This document shows, one piece after another, positions 36,600 to 45,049 of a stretch of 64,000 bases of DNA (its first letter is position 1; each line of letters opens with the position of its first letter). The stretch is from Kitasatospora sp. NBC_01246 (GTDB taxonomy: Bacteria > Actinomycetota > Actinomycetes > Streptomycetales > Streptomycetaceae), in NCBI RefSeq assembly GCF_036226505.1, contig NZ_CP108484.1, positions 7,411,501 through 7,475,500 of the forward strand. The letters run 5' to 3'. A program made the position numbers and the translations under genes. Below the pieces are notes generated by a model. That model was given only the letters and a program-made list of their open reading frames with translations, had not been told where the DNA came from and searched no databases.

Positions 36600-37862
36600 T
36601 CAGCCGGCCACGACCTTCCGCAGCTGCTGGAAGGCGGTGTAGTTGGCGATCGCCTCGATCCGGCCGGGCGGGGCCATCCGGACGGCCTGCTCCAGCGAGT
36701 CCACCACGTGGAACTGCAGCCCGGCGACCTCCAGGCGGACGGCGAGGTCCAGCTTGCGCTGGCCCATCACGAAGACCGGGTGCCCGGCGAGGCGCTCGTA
36801 GTCGACGTCCCAGAGCCACGAGGTGTCGGTTCCGTCGGCGTCGAGCGCGTTGACGGAGAGGATCACCGGCGCCGGCGGGCCGTCGATCAGCGAGAAGGTC
36901 TCCAGCCAGCCGGCCGGGTTCTTGGCGAGCAGCAGCCTGATGTCCCGGCCCTGGTACTGGACCACGTCGTAGCGGCCGGCCACGGCCGTCACCGACTGCA
37001 TCCGCTCCAGTGCGACCTGCGGCGGGACGCCGAAGACGGCGGCCACGGCGGCGGAGCTGGTGGCGTTGGCCAGGTTGGCGCGGCCGGGCAGCTGGAGCTG
37101 GATCGGCCAGGCGCCGCGCTGCGGGTCGATCACGTGGGTGCCCTGGAGCGCCCAGTGCGGGTTGGGGCGCCGGAAGCCGCAGTCCTGGCAGAACCAGTCG
37201 TCGCCGGGGCGCTGCATCACGCCGCCGCAGGCGGGGCAGGACCAGGCGTCCTCCTTCCAGGCCTGTCCGGCGGCCACCCAGACCACCTTCTTGCAGGAGG
37301 AGGCGGCCCAGGTCACCAGCGGGTCGTCGGCGTTGGCGATGACCACGGCCTCGGTGTCCTGGAGGCCCTCACGCCACTTCTCGGCCATCATCCGGGTCTC
37401 GGCGGCGCGGTCCAGCTGGTCGCGCGAGAGGTTGAGCAGGGCGATCGCCTTGGGGTGGGTGTCACGGGCCACTCCGGCCAGGTACTTCTCGTCCACCTCG
37501 ATGACGCCGAAGCGGGCGTCCGTGCCGCCGGCCAGGGCGGAGGTGATGCCGGCCGGCATGTTGGCGCCCAGGGCGTTGGAGACCACCGGGCCGGCGGCGC
37601 GCAGCGCCTCGGCGATCAGCCGGGTGGTCGTGGTCTTGCCGTTGGTGGCACTGACCAGCACGACGTCCAGGTGGTCGGCGAGGGTGGCGAGCAGGTCGGG
37701 GTCGAGCCTCAGGGCGATCTTGCCGCCGATCACCGAGCCGCTGCCTCGGCCCGCCTTCTGGGACAGGGCGGCGGCCACCTTGCCGGCCGTGACCGCGATC
37801 TTGGCGCGGGCGGGCAGCGAGGCGTCGCGTGCGCCTGTGGGCTCCGATTCGGTGCCTGCCAT
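36600..37862 (-). CDS. murT: Lipid II isoglutaminyl synthase, ligase subunit
   Basis: A 420-residue Mur ligase-like protein. The ATP-binding loop SATNGKTTTTRLIAEAL lies at about residues 71-87, and a zinc ribbon (CPACGG, then CQDCGF) at about 205-230 is inserted in the central domain, as in all MurT proteins. The C-terminal domain has GRYDVVQYQG and the DUF1727 signature with LLLAKNPAGWLETF. MurT activates the D-Glu carboxylate in lipid II and accepts ammonia from GatD. ATG 37862 is the first gene of the two-gene operon. Confidence 0.95.
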   Translation of the reverse strand: MAGTESEPTGARDASLPARAKIAVTAGKVAAALSQKAGRGSGSVIGGKIALRLDPDLLATLADHLDVVLVSATNGKTTTTRLIAEALRAAGPVVSNALGANMPAGITSALAGGTDARFGVIEVDEKYLAGVARDTHPKAIALLNLSRDQLDRAAETRMMAEKWREGLQDTEAVVIANADDPLVTWAASSCKKVVWVAAGQAWKEDAWSCPACGGVMQRPGDDWFCQDCGFRRPNPHWALQGTHVIDPQRGAWPIQLQLPGRANLANATSSAAVAAVFGVPPQVALERMQSVTAVAGRYDVVQYQGRDIRLLLAKNPAGWLETFSLIDGPPAPVILSVNALDADGTDTSWLWDVDYERLAGHPVFVMGQRKLDLAVRLEVAGLQFHVVDSLEQAVRMAPPGRIEAIANYTAFQQLRKVVAG

Positions 37863-38240
37863 GCTCAGTGGTTCCTCCTTGCTGCGGCACCGCCCGGGGC
37901 CGGATAACGGGCCGTCGGGCGGCGGGGACGGGGCCAGCCTACCGACTCCGCCGCCCGGCTCGACGCTCCGGACCCCGCGCCGCCTGCTGCGACGGCGCCG
38001 GCTGCCTCGTCGGCGCCGCTCTGACGTGGCGTCAGAACGGGCGGTGTACGGAGGGGCCTTGCCCTACGGGGGACGCCTCGGCCGGGCCGGTCGGTTCCCC
38101 CGGCGCGCGCCTGCGAAGGGCCCGCCGAGCGGCCCGGCGGCGCCGGTCCGGGCCGGGCGCGCGACGGTCCGGGCGGCGTGATCGCCACCCGGACCGGTGT
38201 GCGTGCCGAGGCCCGCGGTGAGGATCCGGTGAAGACCGGA
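37863..38240. promoter_or_regulatory. Upstream region of murT-gatD
   Basis: A 378-base gap. TCTGACG-TGG-CGTCAGA (38020-38036) is a perfect interrupted palindrome about 160 bases before murT and could be an operator. I see no gene here. Confidence 0.4.
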
Positions 38241-39668
38241 CTACCTGCCCGGCCGGGTGGGCCAGGGCACGGGCAGCTCCTCGGCGGCCTCCGCCAGGTG
38301 CGCGGTGATCACCAGGGTGCCCTCCTCGACCTGGTAGTCCAGTGGCGCGGCCAGCTTGCGCATGGTGGCGATCAGCCCGGTGTTGGAGGAGTGGGTGACG
38401 GCGTAGACCGTCTCCACCCCGGCCTCCAGCGCCAGCGCGGCCATCCGCCGCATCAGGTCGAGCCCCAGCCCGCGCCGCTGCCAGTCGTCCTCGACCAGCA
38501 CCGCGACCTCGGCGCTGCCGTCGTCCCACATCAGGTGCCCGAGGGCGACGATCCGCCCGTCGGGGGCCTCGACCGTGAGGGTCTGGCCGTGCCGGGCGTC
38601 CAGCAGGTGGTCCAGATAGCGGTCGGCGTCCCGGACCGGGCCGTGGTAGCGCCGGCGCAGGGTCTCCGGGGAGCAGCGCCCGTGCATCGCCAGCGCCGCC
38701 TCCCGGTCGCCCTCGTCCGCGCGCCGCACGGTCAGGTCCGCCCCGGCGGGCAGCCGCAGCCGGGCCCGGACGTCCGGCACCCGGGGGCCGAGCAGGGTGT
38801 CCAGCTCGACCAGGGCCTGGGCCCGGGCGAACTCGGTCGGGGTGAACGGCAGGTGCGGGCGGCTGAGCTCGATGAGGTCGCCGGAGGGCACCGGCAGCCG
38901 CATCAGGTGCCCGTCCACCCCGGCGCCGCCGCGCCGGGCCGCGCCCGGGTACTGCCGGATGGCGCACTGCCCGAACAGCCGGCGCAGCGCGATCGGCAGC
39001 TCGGCGGCGTCCAGCGCGGTGCGGGTCGCCAGTGCCAGGACGTGGGTGGGCACGTCCACCAGGTCGTGCGCGTCGGCCGGGTCGGTCCAGATGTCGTGCC
39101 CGCCGGCCGACGCCACCAGCGCGGCCAGGTCGGTCCGGGTGAGGGCGTGCGGCGCCCGGACGAAGAACTCGTCCACGGTGCCGTTCGGCAGCGGGTGGGA
39201 CTGCATCGAGATGATGTTGACCTGCCGCTCGGCGAAGGCCGTGCAGACCCGGGCCAGACTGCCGGGGGAGTCCTGCACCGTGGTGCGGACCCGCCAGAGC
39301 GCGGTCTGCTCGAAGTCGGCCAGCGGCCCCTTCAGCCCCTCCGCCGCGTTCGGCGCGGGCGGACCCGGGGGCGCCGACGCGTCCGGGGCCGGCGGGCCGT
39401 GCAGATGGTGCCGGTGTGACCACCAGGTGTGGAACAGCGCCGTGGCGAGCAGGGCCACCGCCGAGGCGGCGAGCACCACCGGGCCCTCCGGGCCGTGCAC
39501 GACGAGCTTGGCCACCAGGTCGGCGGCGGTCACCGAGAGGAAGACCGCGGCCAGCTCCACGGTGTCGCGGCGCCAGCGGTGGGTTCTGGCGCCGCGCCGT
39601 TGGGCACGGGAGGGGGCCGGCGAGTGGTCGGTGGATTCGGTCGTCGTCAGAGGCTCCGTGTGCTCCAT
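38241..39668 (-). CDS. Membrane-anchored ACT-domain GNAT acetyltransferase
   Basis: A 475-residue protein with an unusual domain order. Two hydrophobic segments at about residues 38-60 and 63-82 anchor it; residues about 122-200 form an ACT-like domain (WRVRTTVQDSPGSLARVCTA, then FAERQVNIISMQSH), repeated less clearly to about 290; residues about 305-455 form a GNAT domain with the acetyl-CoA loop EDDWQRRGLGLDLMRRM. Soluble actinobacterial GNATs with ACT domains acetylate enzymes in response to amino acids, so this may be a membrane-bound version. The target and ligand are unknown. ATG 39668. Confidence 0.82.
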   Translation of the reverse strand: MEHTEPLTTTESTDHSPAPSRAQRRGARTHRWRRDTVELAAVFLSVTAADLVAKLVVHGPEGPVVLAASAVALLATALFHTWWSHRHHLHGPPAPDASAPPGPPAPNAAEGLKGPLADFEQTALWRVRTTVQDSPGSLARVCTAFAERQVNIISMQSHPLPNGTVDEFFVRAPHALTRTDLAALVASAGGHDIWTDPADAHDLVDVPTHVLALATRTALDAAELPIALRRLFGQCAIRQYPGAARRGGAGVDGHLMRLPVPSGDLIELSRPHLPFTPTEFARAQALVELDTLLGPRVPDVRARLRLPAGADLTVRRADEGDREAALAMHGRCSPETLRRRYHGPVRDADRYLDHLLDARHGQTLTVEAPDGRIVALGHLMWDDGSAEVAVLVEDDWQRRGLGLDLMRRMAALALEAGVETVYAVTHSSNTGLIATMRKLAAPLDYQVEEGTLVITAHLAEAAEELPVPWPTRPGR

Positions 39669-39744
39669 GCCATCAATCTGCCGCTCCGGTGTTTCGCGAT
39701 CACGAATCCCCCGTGACCTGTCGGTAAATGTCTCCGGGCCTCGG

Positions 39745-41181
39745 TTACCGCTGCTCGCCGGCGAGCAGTTCGGCCGCGGCCGACTTCACCTCGGTGAGCA
39801 GCAGGGCGAGGTCCGCCTCGGTGGTCGCGGCGTTCAACAGGCAGGCGCGCAGCATCTCGTGGCCGTCGAGCCGGGCGCCGGTGACGAAGACCCGGCCGCG
39901 CCGCTGCACCGCAGTCGGCAGCTCCCGGTTGAGCGCGTCCAGCGCGGCGCCGTCCAGGCCGGCGGCGCGGTGACGGAACGCCACGATCGAGGTCTGCACC
40001 TCGGCCAGCAGCTCCAACTCGTCGTCCGCCTCGACGAGTTCCCCGAGGTGGCGGGCCAGCGCGGTGCACCGGGCGATGTCCCGGGCGATGCCGTCGCGGC
40101 CCCGGTGGGCGATGGTGGCCCAGACCTTGAGGGCGCGGAAGGGGCGGGTCTGCTCGGTGCCGTACTCGGAGAACCAGCCGAGCGCCCCGGCGGCCTCGTC
40201 GCGCAGGTAGGGCGGCACCAGGCTGAAGGTGGCGCGCAGCTCCTCGGTGTTGCGCACCAGCGCGCAGCCGCAGTCCACCGGGACGCCGAGCCACTTGTGC
40301 GGGTCGAGGGCGAGTGAGTCGGCCCGCGCCAGCCCGGCGTAGCGGTGGGCGATCAGCGGGTCCAGCACGCCGAAGGCCCCGTACGCGCCGTCCACGTGCA
40401 GCCAGAGGCGCTGCTCGGCGCAGACGTCGGCGATCGGCCCGAAGGCGTCCACGGCGCCGGTGCCGACCGTGCCGGCGGAGGCCACCACCAGGAACGGCAG
40501 CAGTCCGGCGGCCCGGTCCCGCTCGATCGCGGCCCGCAGGACGGCCGGGTCGAGCCGGCCGTCGGGGCCGGTGGCGACGGTGCGCAGGTGCCGGCTGCCC
40601 AGGCCGAGCAGCTCGGCGGCCTTGCGCACGCACGAGTGCGTCTCGCCGGTGACGTAGCCGACCAGCGGCGGCAGCCCGGCGAGGCCGTCCTCGCGGACGT
40701 CCCACCCGGCCGCGCGGGCGGCCCGGTCGCGGGCGGCGGCGAGGCAGACGATGGTCGCCATCGAGGTGCCCGAGGTGAGCAGCCCACCGCCGGCCGGGTG
40801 GGGGAAGCCGACCAGCTCGGCGATCCAGCGGACCACGGCCCGCTCCAGGTGGACGTCGGCGTGGTCGCCGCCGGCCGAGCTGGGGTTCATGGCGGACGCG
40901 GCGAGGGTGGCGAGCACGCCGGCCGGCGCGGGGGCGGAGTTCACCCAGCCGAAGAACCGCGGGTTGCCGTTGCCCATCGGGTACGGCAGCACCTCCGCGT
41001 CGATGGCGGTGAGCAGCTCGGTGAGCGGCCGGCCGGCCGCGGGCAGCGGCGCGTCCAGCAGGGCCTGCCGGGCGCTGTCGTCCATCGGCTGCCAGACCGG
41101 GCGCGCGGGCAGGTCGGCGAGGTAGTCGCTGACCAGGTCGGCGGCGGCGTGCGCGGCGGCGCGGAAGTCCTCGGAGGTCAC
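39745..41181 (-). CDS. PLP-dependent aromatic/acidic amino acid decarboxylase
   Basis: A 478-residue group II decarboxylase. The Schiff-base lysine lies in SLALDPHKWLGVPVDCG (about residue 300), with the ring-stacking His in TGETHSCVRKAAELLG and the cofactor Asp in LWLHVDGAYGAFG. NPRFFGWVNSAPAPAGVLA at the start of the fold is as in aromatic-L-amino-acid and related decarboxylases. The product is an amine from an aromatic amino acid, or perhaps glutamate or diaminobutyrate; the active site cannot be narrowed from sequence alone. ATG 41181. Monocistronic, with a short spacer to the GNAT gene downstream. Confidence 0.88.
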   Translation of the reverse strand: MTSEDFRAAAHAAADLVSDYLADLPARPVWQPMDDSARQALLDAPLPAAGRPLTELLTAIDAEVLPYPMGNGNPRFFGWVNSAPAPAGVLATLAASAMNPSSAGGDHADVHLERAVVRWIAELVGFPHPAGGGLLTSGTSMATIVCLAAARDRAARAAGWDVREDGLAGLPPLVGYVTGETHSCVRKAAELLGLGSRHLRTVATGPDGRLDPAVLRAAIERDRAAGLLPFLVVASAGTVGTGAVDAFGPIADVCAEQRLWLHVDGAYGAFGVLDPLIAHRYAGLARADSLALDPHKWLGVPVDCGCALVRNTEELRATFSLVPPYLRDEAAGALGWFSEYGTEQTRPFRALKVWATIAHRGRDGIARDIARCTALARHLGELVEADDELELLAEVQTSIVAFRHRAAGLDGAALDALNRELPTAVQRRGRVFVTGARLDGHEMLRACLLNAATTEADLALLLTEVKSAAAELLAGEQR

Positions 41182-41256
41182 GGCGGGCTCCAGGTGGTAC
41201 GGGGCCTGGTGGCGCGGCGTCCTCGGCGCACCCGGATCAGCCCGATCCTACGAAAG

Positions 41257-41284
41257 CGGGCCCGCGCCGTGCGGCGCGGGCCCG
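41257..41284 (-). terminator. Hairpin after the Cys-repeat protein gene
   Basis: A perfect 12-bp stem (41257-41268 with 41273-41284, loop GTGC) lies just downstream of the gene ending at 41302. Confidence 0.75.
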
Positions 41285-41301
41285 GTCCTGGGGGGAGGGG
41301 G

Positions 41302-42417
41302 TCAGTCCAGGGAGGCGGAGAGCCCGCTCGCCGAGCGGCAGTAGCCCTGCATCTCCTTGTTCGTGATCTTGGCGCAGAGCCGGCCGGCCGCGCCGCCGTC
41401 GGTGTAGTTGACCGTGTAGTAGCTGACCAGGCCCTCGGCGCAGGCCTTGCGCTGCCAGCCGTCGGCGGCGGTCGCGCACTGCTCGGCGGCCCAGTCCTCG
41501 CGGTCCAGGTTGTACTTCATGGTCCGCGAGCCGACGCCCCGGCTGCAGTCCACCGCGCCGCCGCTCGCCTTGCCGTTGAGGCACCACTTCAGCGCCTCGC
41601 CGTAGACCTCGGGGTGGTTCGGGTAGTCGTGCGAGGAGAGGAAGAAGGTCGGCGCGTAGAAGTAGCAGGCGGACTGGTAGAGGGCCGGCTGGTCCTTGCA
41701 CGGGTAGAGCGGGTCCTGCGCGAGCTTGTCGGCGGGCAGGTTCGCCTTCGCCTTCTCGTCCTCCTCGTCCGGGCCGAAGAGCTGCATGAACAGGCCCTCC
41801 GAGCAGCGGATCCGGTTCTGGTCGGTGGTGAACTTGTTGCAGAGGTCGCGGGCCTTGGCCACGTCCTGCTTGGCGACGAACATCGTGCCGTGCCCGACGC
41901 CGTGGATGCAGGGGCCGGTGTTCTTGGGCGCGCAGAGCTTGAGCAGGTCCACCTCGGGCTGGGCGGAGGCGTTCAGCATCTCCTCGACCGCGCCGTGCAG
42001 GTAGCCGGCCGCGCAGGTCTCGTGGGGGAAGGAGATGACCTTCTGGAAGTCGGCGTTGTACCGCTTGACCGCCTCGTGCCCGAGCTCGTGCGCGATCGGG
42101 TGGCAGAACCGGACGGTGTACGGCAGCTGCTTGGTGATCCGGTCGAGGTCCGCCAGCGCCACCCCCGGGTCGCTCGCCTGCATCTCGGCCATCATCTTGT
42201 TGCGCAGCGTCGAGCGGGTCCAGACCGCCGGGTCACCGGTCGGGGTGGCCGTCGCGGCGCCGCCGACGGGGGGTGCGTTGGAGCCGGCCGCGGTGGCGGC
42301 GCCGGGGGCGGTCGCCGAGGTGCTCGTCGCGGGGGTCCAGTCGGTGACGGCCACCGACCCGAGGCCCAGCACTCCCAGCAGGAGGGCGGTGAGAATCGCG
42401 AAGACTCGCGGCTGCAT
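41302..42417 (-). CDS. Secreted cysteine/histidine-repeat protein of unknown function
   Basis: A 371-residue protein starting at ATG 42417 with a signal peptide or N-terminal anchor (VFAILTALLLGVLGLGSVAV), then an Ala/Thr/Pro-rich linker to about residue 60. The remainder is built from about seven units of 30-45 residues, each opening with Cys and often Gly or His at fixed spacing: CHPIAHELGHEAV, CAAGYLHGAVEEM, CIHGVGHGTMF, CSEGLFMQLF, CYFYAPTFFL, CSRGVGSRTM, CAEGLVSYYT. A further Cys lies about 25 residues into most units, so disulfides between helix pairs are likely. HELGH matches HExxH but has no clear metzincin continuation. I do not recognise a characterised family. Confidence 0.8.
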   Translation of the reverse strand: MQPRVFAILTALLLGVLGLGSVAVTDWTPATSTSATAPGAATAAGSNAPPVGGAATATPTGDPAVWTRSTLRNKMMAEMQASDPGVALADLDRITKQLPYTVRFCHPIAHELGHEAVKRYNADFQKVISFPHETCAAGYLHGAVEEMLNASAQPEVDLLKLCAPKNTGPCIHGVGHGTMFVAKQDVAKARDLCNKFTTDQNRIRCSEGLFMQLFGPDEEDEKAKANLPADKLAQDPLYPCKDQPALYQSACYFYAPTFFLSSHDYPNHPEVYGEALKWCLNGKASGGAVDCSRGVGSRTMKYNLDREDWAAEQCATAADGWQRKACAEGLVSYYTVNYTDGGAAGRLCAKITNKEMQGYCRSASGLSASLD

Positions 42418-42621
42418 GGCGGAGATCCCCCGGCGGATCGAGACGGACGGTTCGCTCCCCATCCTGACGCCACGGGGGCGGGAATCCGCGTTTTGGGCAG
42501 CCATTCGGGAGGTGTCGGCGACGCTATCGCACGTCGCACCCGGTCAACGAAGCGGGATGCCCGGCGGTCACCACCCGGACGGCGGGCACCCGGCACGCCG
42601 CCGTCCGGAGGTGACGGCCGC

Positions 42622-44472
42622 TCACAGTTCCAGGGAGACCTGGTACCCCGTCAGCCAGGCGTTGAGGTCCAGCGCCAGGTCGACGCCGAGCCGGACGGAC
42701 TGCGGGTCGGTGTCCGGCGCGAGCGCGTCGGTGAGCGCCCGGCGGTCCAGCAGGCCGAGCACGGGGGCGCCCGGGTCGGCGGCGAGTTCGGCGAGTTCGG
42801 CGCGCAGCAGCGCCGGGTAGTGCGGATCCTGGACGACGGGGTACGGGCTCTTCACCCGGTCGGCGATCTCGGCCGGCAGCAGGTCGCGGACGGCGGCCCG
42901 CAGCAGGCTCTTCTCCCGGCCGTCGAAGCTCTTCATCGCCCAGGGGGTGTTGAAGACGTACTGGACCAGCCGGTGGTCGCAGAACGGCACCCGGACCTCC
43001 AGGCCGTTGGCCATGCTCATCCGGTCCTTGCGGTCCAGCAGGATGCAGACGAAGCGGGTGAGGTTGAGGTAGGAGATCTCGCGCATCCGGCGTTCCACCG
43101 GGTCGGCGCCGGGCAGGTGGGGGACTTCGGTCAGCGCCTCGCGGTAGCGGGCCCGCCGGTACTCGGCCACGTCGAGCTTCTCGGCCAGCCCCCGGTCCAG
43201 CAGCTGGTCGCGGGGGCCGGCGCCGGTTCCGCCGAGCTGGGTGACCGCGTCCACCCACGGGAAGTCGTCGGCGGCGACCAGCTTCGGGTCGTGGTACCAG
43301 CGGTAGCCGCCGAACAGCTCGTCGGCTGACTCGCCGGACAGCGCCACGGTGGACTTCTCGCGCACGCCCCGGAAGAGCAGCAGCAGCGAGACGTCCATGT
43401 CGCCGAAGCCGCCGGGGGTGTCCCGGGCCCGCAGTACGGCGGAGCGCTGCGCCGGGTCGGTGAGCGCGGCGCTGTCCAGCTCGATGACGTGGTGGTCGGC
43501 GCCGACGTGCCCGGCCAGCATCCGCGCGTAAGGGCCGTCCGGGGTGGACCGGACGGCGTCGGCCCGGAAGCTCTCGCTCTGGCCGGTGAAGTCGACCGCG
43601 AAGGAGCGCACCGGGCCGGCTCCGGCCGTCCGCAGCGCCCGGGCGGCGATGGCGGTGACGGCGCTGGAGTCGAGCCCGCCGGAGAGCAGCGAGCAGAGCG
43701 GGACGTCCGCCTCCAGCTGGCGGTGGACGATGTCCTCCAGCAGGGCGCGGACGGTGGCGACGGTGGTCTCCAGGTTGTGGGTGTGCTCGCGGGCCTCCAG
43801 CGCCCAGTACCGCCGGGTCGTGACGCCCTGGCTGCGCACCCGGACGACGTGGCCGGGCCGCACCTCGGCGATCCCCCGGTAGACGGTGCGGCCGGGGGTC
43901 CGGCTGACGGCGAGCATCTCGCGCAGCCCGTCCAGGTCGACCACCGCCCGGACGTCCGGGTGCGCCAGCACGGCCTTGGCCTCGGAGCCGAAGACCACGC
44001 CGTGCGGCGTCCGGAAGTAGTGCAGCGGCTTGACGCCCATCCGGTCGCGGACCAGCAGCAGCTCCTGGCGGCGGGAGTCCCAGACGGCGAAGGCGAACAT
44101 GCCGTTCAGCCGCTCGGCCAGGCCCTCGCCCCACTCCAGGTAGGCGTGCAGCACCACCTCGGTGTCGCTGCGGGTGCGGAACCGGTGGCCGGCCGCCTCC
44201 AGCTCGGCGCGCAGCTCGCGGTGGTTGTAGACCTCGCCGCTGTAGGTGAGGGCGGCCAGTACGCGGCCGTCGTGCTCGACGGTCATGGGCTGGGTGCCGC
44301 CCTCGATGTCGATCACGGCGAGGCGGCGGTGGCCGAGCGCGGCGTGCCGCTCCAGGTGGGCGCCGCCGGCGTCCGGGCCGCGGCAGAGCTGGGTCCGCGT
44401 CATCGCGTCCAGCACTGGACGCTGGGCGGTGAGGTCGCGCTCGAAGTCGACCCATCCGGTGATCCCGCACAT
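42622..44472 (-). CDS. asnB: Asparagine synthase (glutamine-hydrolysing)
   Basis: A 616-residue AsnB. Cys2 of MCGITGW is the Ntn glutaminase nucleophile, with the glutamine-binding RRLAVID and YSGEVYNHRELR nearby. The synthetase half has the PP-loop LLSGGLDSSAVTAI, followed by SGESADELFGGYRWYH and the C-terminal RKDRMSMANGLEVRVPF. It makes asparagine from aspartate, ATP and glutamine. ATG 44472 exposes Cys2, so the longer start is wrong. A 19-base palindrome lies 23 bases upstream. Amidation of a peptide or antibiotic by such paralogues is possible but there is no biosynthetic context. Confidence 0.94.
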   Translation of the reverse strand: MCGITGWVDFERDLTAQRPVLDAMTRTQLCRGPDAGGAHLERHAALGHRRLAVIDIEGGTQPMTVEHDGRVLAALTYSGEVYNHRELRAELEAAGHRFRTRSDTEVVLHAYLEWGEGLAERLNGMFAFAVWDSRRQELLLVRDRMGVKPLHYFRTPHGVVFGSEAKAVLAHPDVRAVVDLDGLREMLAVSRTPGRTVYRGIAEVRPGHVVRVRSQGVTTRRYWALEAREHTHNLETTVATVRALLEDIVHRQLEADVPLCSLLSGGLDSSAVTAIAARALRTAGAGPVRSFAVDFTGQSESFRADAVRSTPDGPYARMLAGHVGADHHVIELDSAALTDPAQRSAVLRARDTPGGFGDMDVSLLLLFRGVREKSTVALSGESADELFGGYRWYHDPKLVAADDFPWVDAVTQLGGTGAGPRDQLLDRGLAEKLDVAEYRRARYREALTEVPHLPGADPVERRMREISYLNLTRFVCILLDRKDRMSMANGLEVRVPFCDHRLVQYVFNTPWAMKSFDGREKSLLRAAVRDLLPAEIADRVKSPYPVVQDPHYPALLRAELAELAADPGAPVLGLLDRRALTDALAPDTDPQSVRLGVDLALDLNAWLTGYQVSLEL

Positions 44473-44494
44473 CAGCAAGCCTCCGGTCTTCCGC

Positions 44495-44513
44495 TACGCA
44501 TCTCCGATGCGTA
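44495..44513. promoter_or_regulatory. Palindrome upstream of asnB
   Basis: TACGCATC-TCC-GATGCGTA is a perfect 8-3-8 palindrome starting 22 bases before the asnB ATG. CTACG-GGG-CGTAG (44528-44540) is a second, smaller one. They could be an operator pair or a 5-prime UTR hairpin. Confidence 0.5.
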
Positions 44514-44660
44514 TGCGGAGTATCACGCTACGGGGCGTAGTGGTGTCGCTACAAGGGTGTGTCGGCCGGGTGGCGAGCCGGCGCCGGTCGGGGTGGCGCG
44601 CCGCCACCTGAGAGGCGGAAGGGGCTTCGGGCGCCCCGCCTGGTCCGAATGTCGTAAGGT

Positions 44661-44678
44661 CTGCCCGAAATCGGGCAG
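44661..44678. promoter_or_regulatory. Palindrome before the small-protein promoter
   Basis: CTGCCCGAAATCGGGCAG is a perfect 18-base palindrome ending five bases before the -35 box TTGATC (44684-44689); with an 18-base spacer, TAGGCT (44708-44713) is the -10. Confidence 0.55.
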
Positions 44679-44721
44679 GATCTTTGATCTCGCGGCTCGG
44701 TCCGGCCTAGGCTCCCCGTTC

Positions 44722-45006
44722 GTGTCCAGCTCTCCCGGCTCCTCGCACCCTCACGAAGACCTGCTCGCCCACCTCACCCGGACCAGCCCGCTCGGGCCCC
44801 GCGAGGCGGCGCGGGTGGTGGCGGAGGTGCTGGCGTACTTCTCCGAGACGGCCGAGGAGTACGTCCGCCGCCGCCACGGCGAGCTGCAGGCACGCGGCCT
44901 GACCAACGAGAAGATCTTCGCCCGGCTGGCCGAGGAGCTGCCCGCCCGGCGCGTCGCGGCGCCCGGGCTCTCGGCCCGCCAGCTGCGCCGGATCGTCTAC
45001 GGCTGA
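44722..45006 (+). CDS. Small conserved-looking protein upstream of glmS
   Basis: A 94-residue, mostly helical, charged protein. After a Ser-rich start it reads PHEDLLAHLTRTSPLGPREA, then VVAEVLAYFSETAEEYVRRR and LTNEKIFARLAEELPARRVA, and ends with SARQLRRIVYG. The pattern suggests a small nucleic-acid-binding or adaptor protein, but I do not know the family. GTG 44722 is chosen because TAGGCT ends eight bases before it, with TTGATC at -35, giving a probable leaderless transcript. It is 43 bases upstream of glmS on the same strand, so the two may be co-transcribed. Confidence 0.65.
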   Translation: MSSSPGSSHPHEDLLAHLTRTSPLGPREAARVVAEVLAYFSETAEEYVRRRHGELQARGLTNEKIFARLAEELPARRVAAPGLSARQLRRIVYG

Positions 45007-45049
45007 CCGCCGTCGCCCCTCGCCCTCCCCGTTCAAGGAGTCCACCCAG

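Noticed and set aside
39745..41181. Siderophore or antibiotic cluster around the PLP decarboxylase and asnB
   Set aside because: No NIS synthetase, NRPS, lanthipeptide or other biosynthetic genes are near; the genes look like separate units.
41302..42417. Zinc metalloprotease call from HELGH
   Set aside because: HExxH occurs by itself in a repeat unit; no third ligand motif or protease fold is visible.
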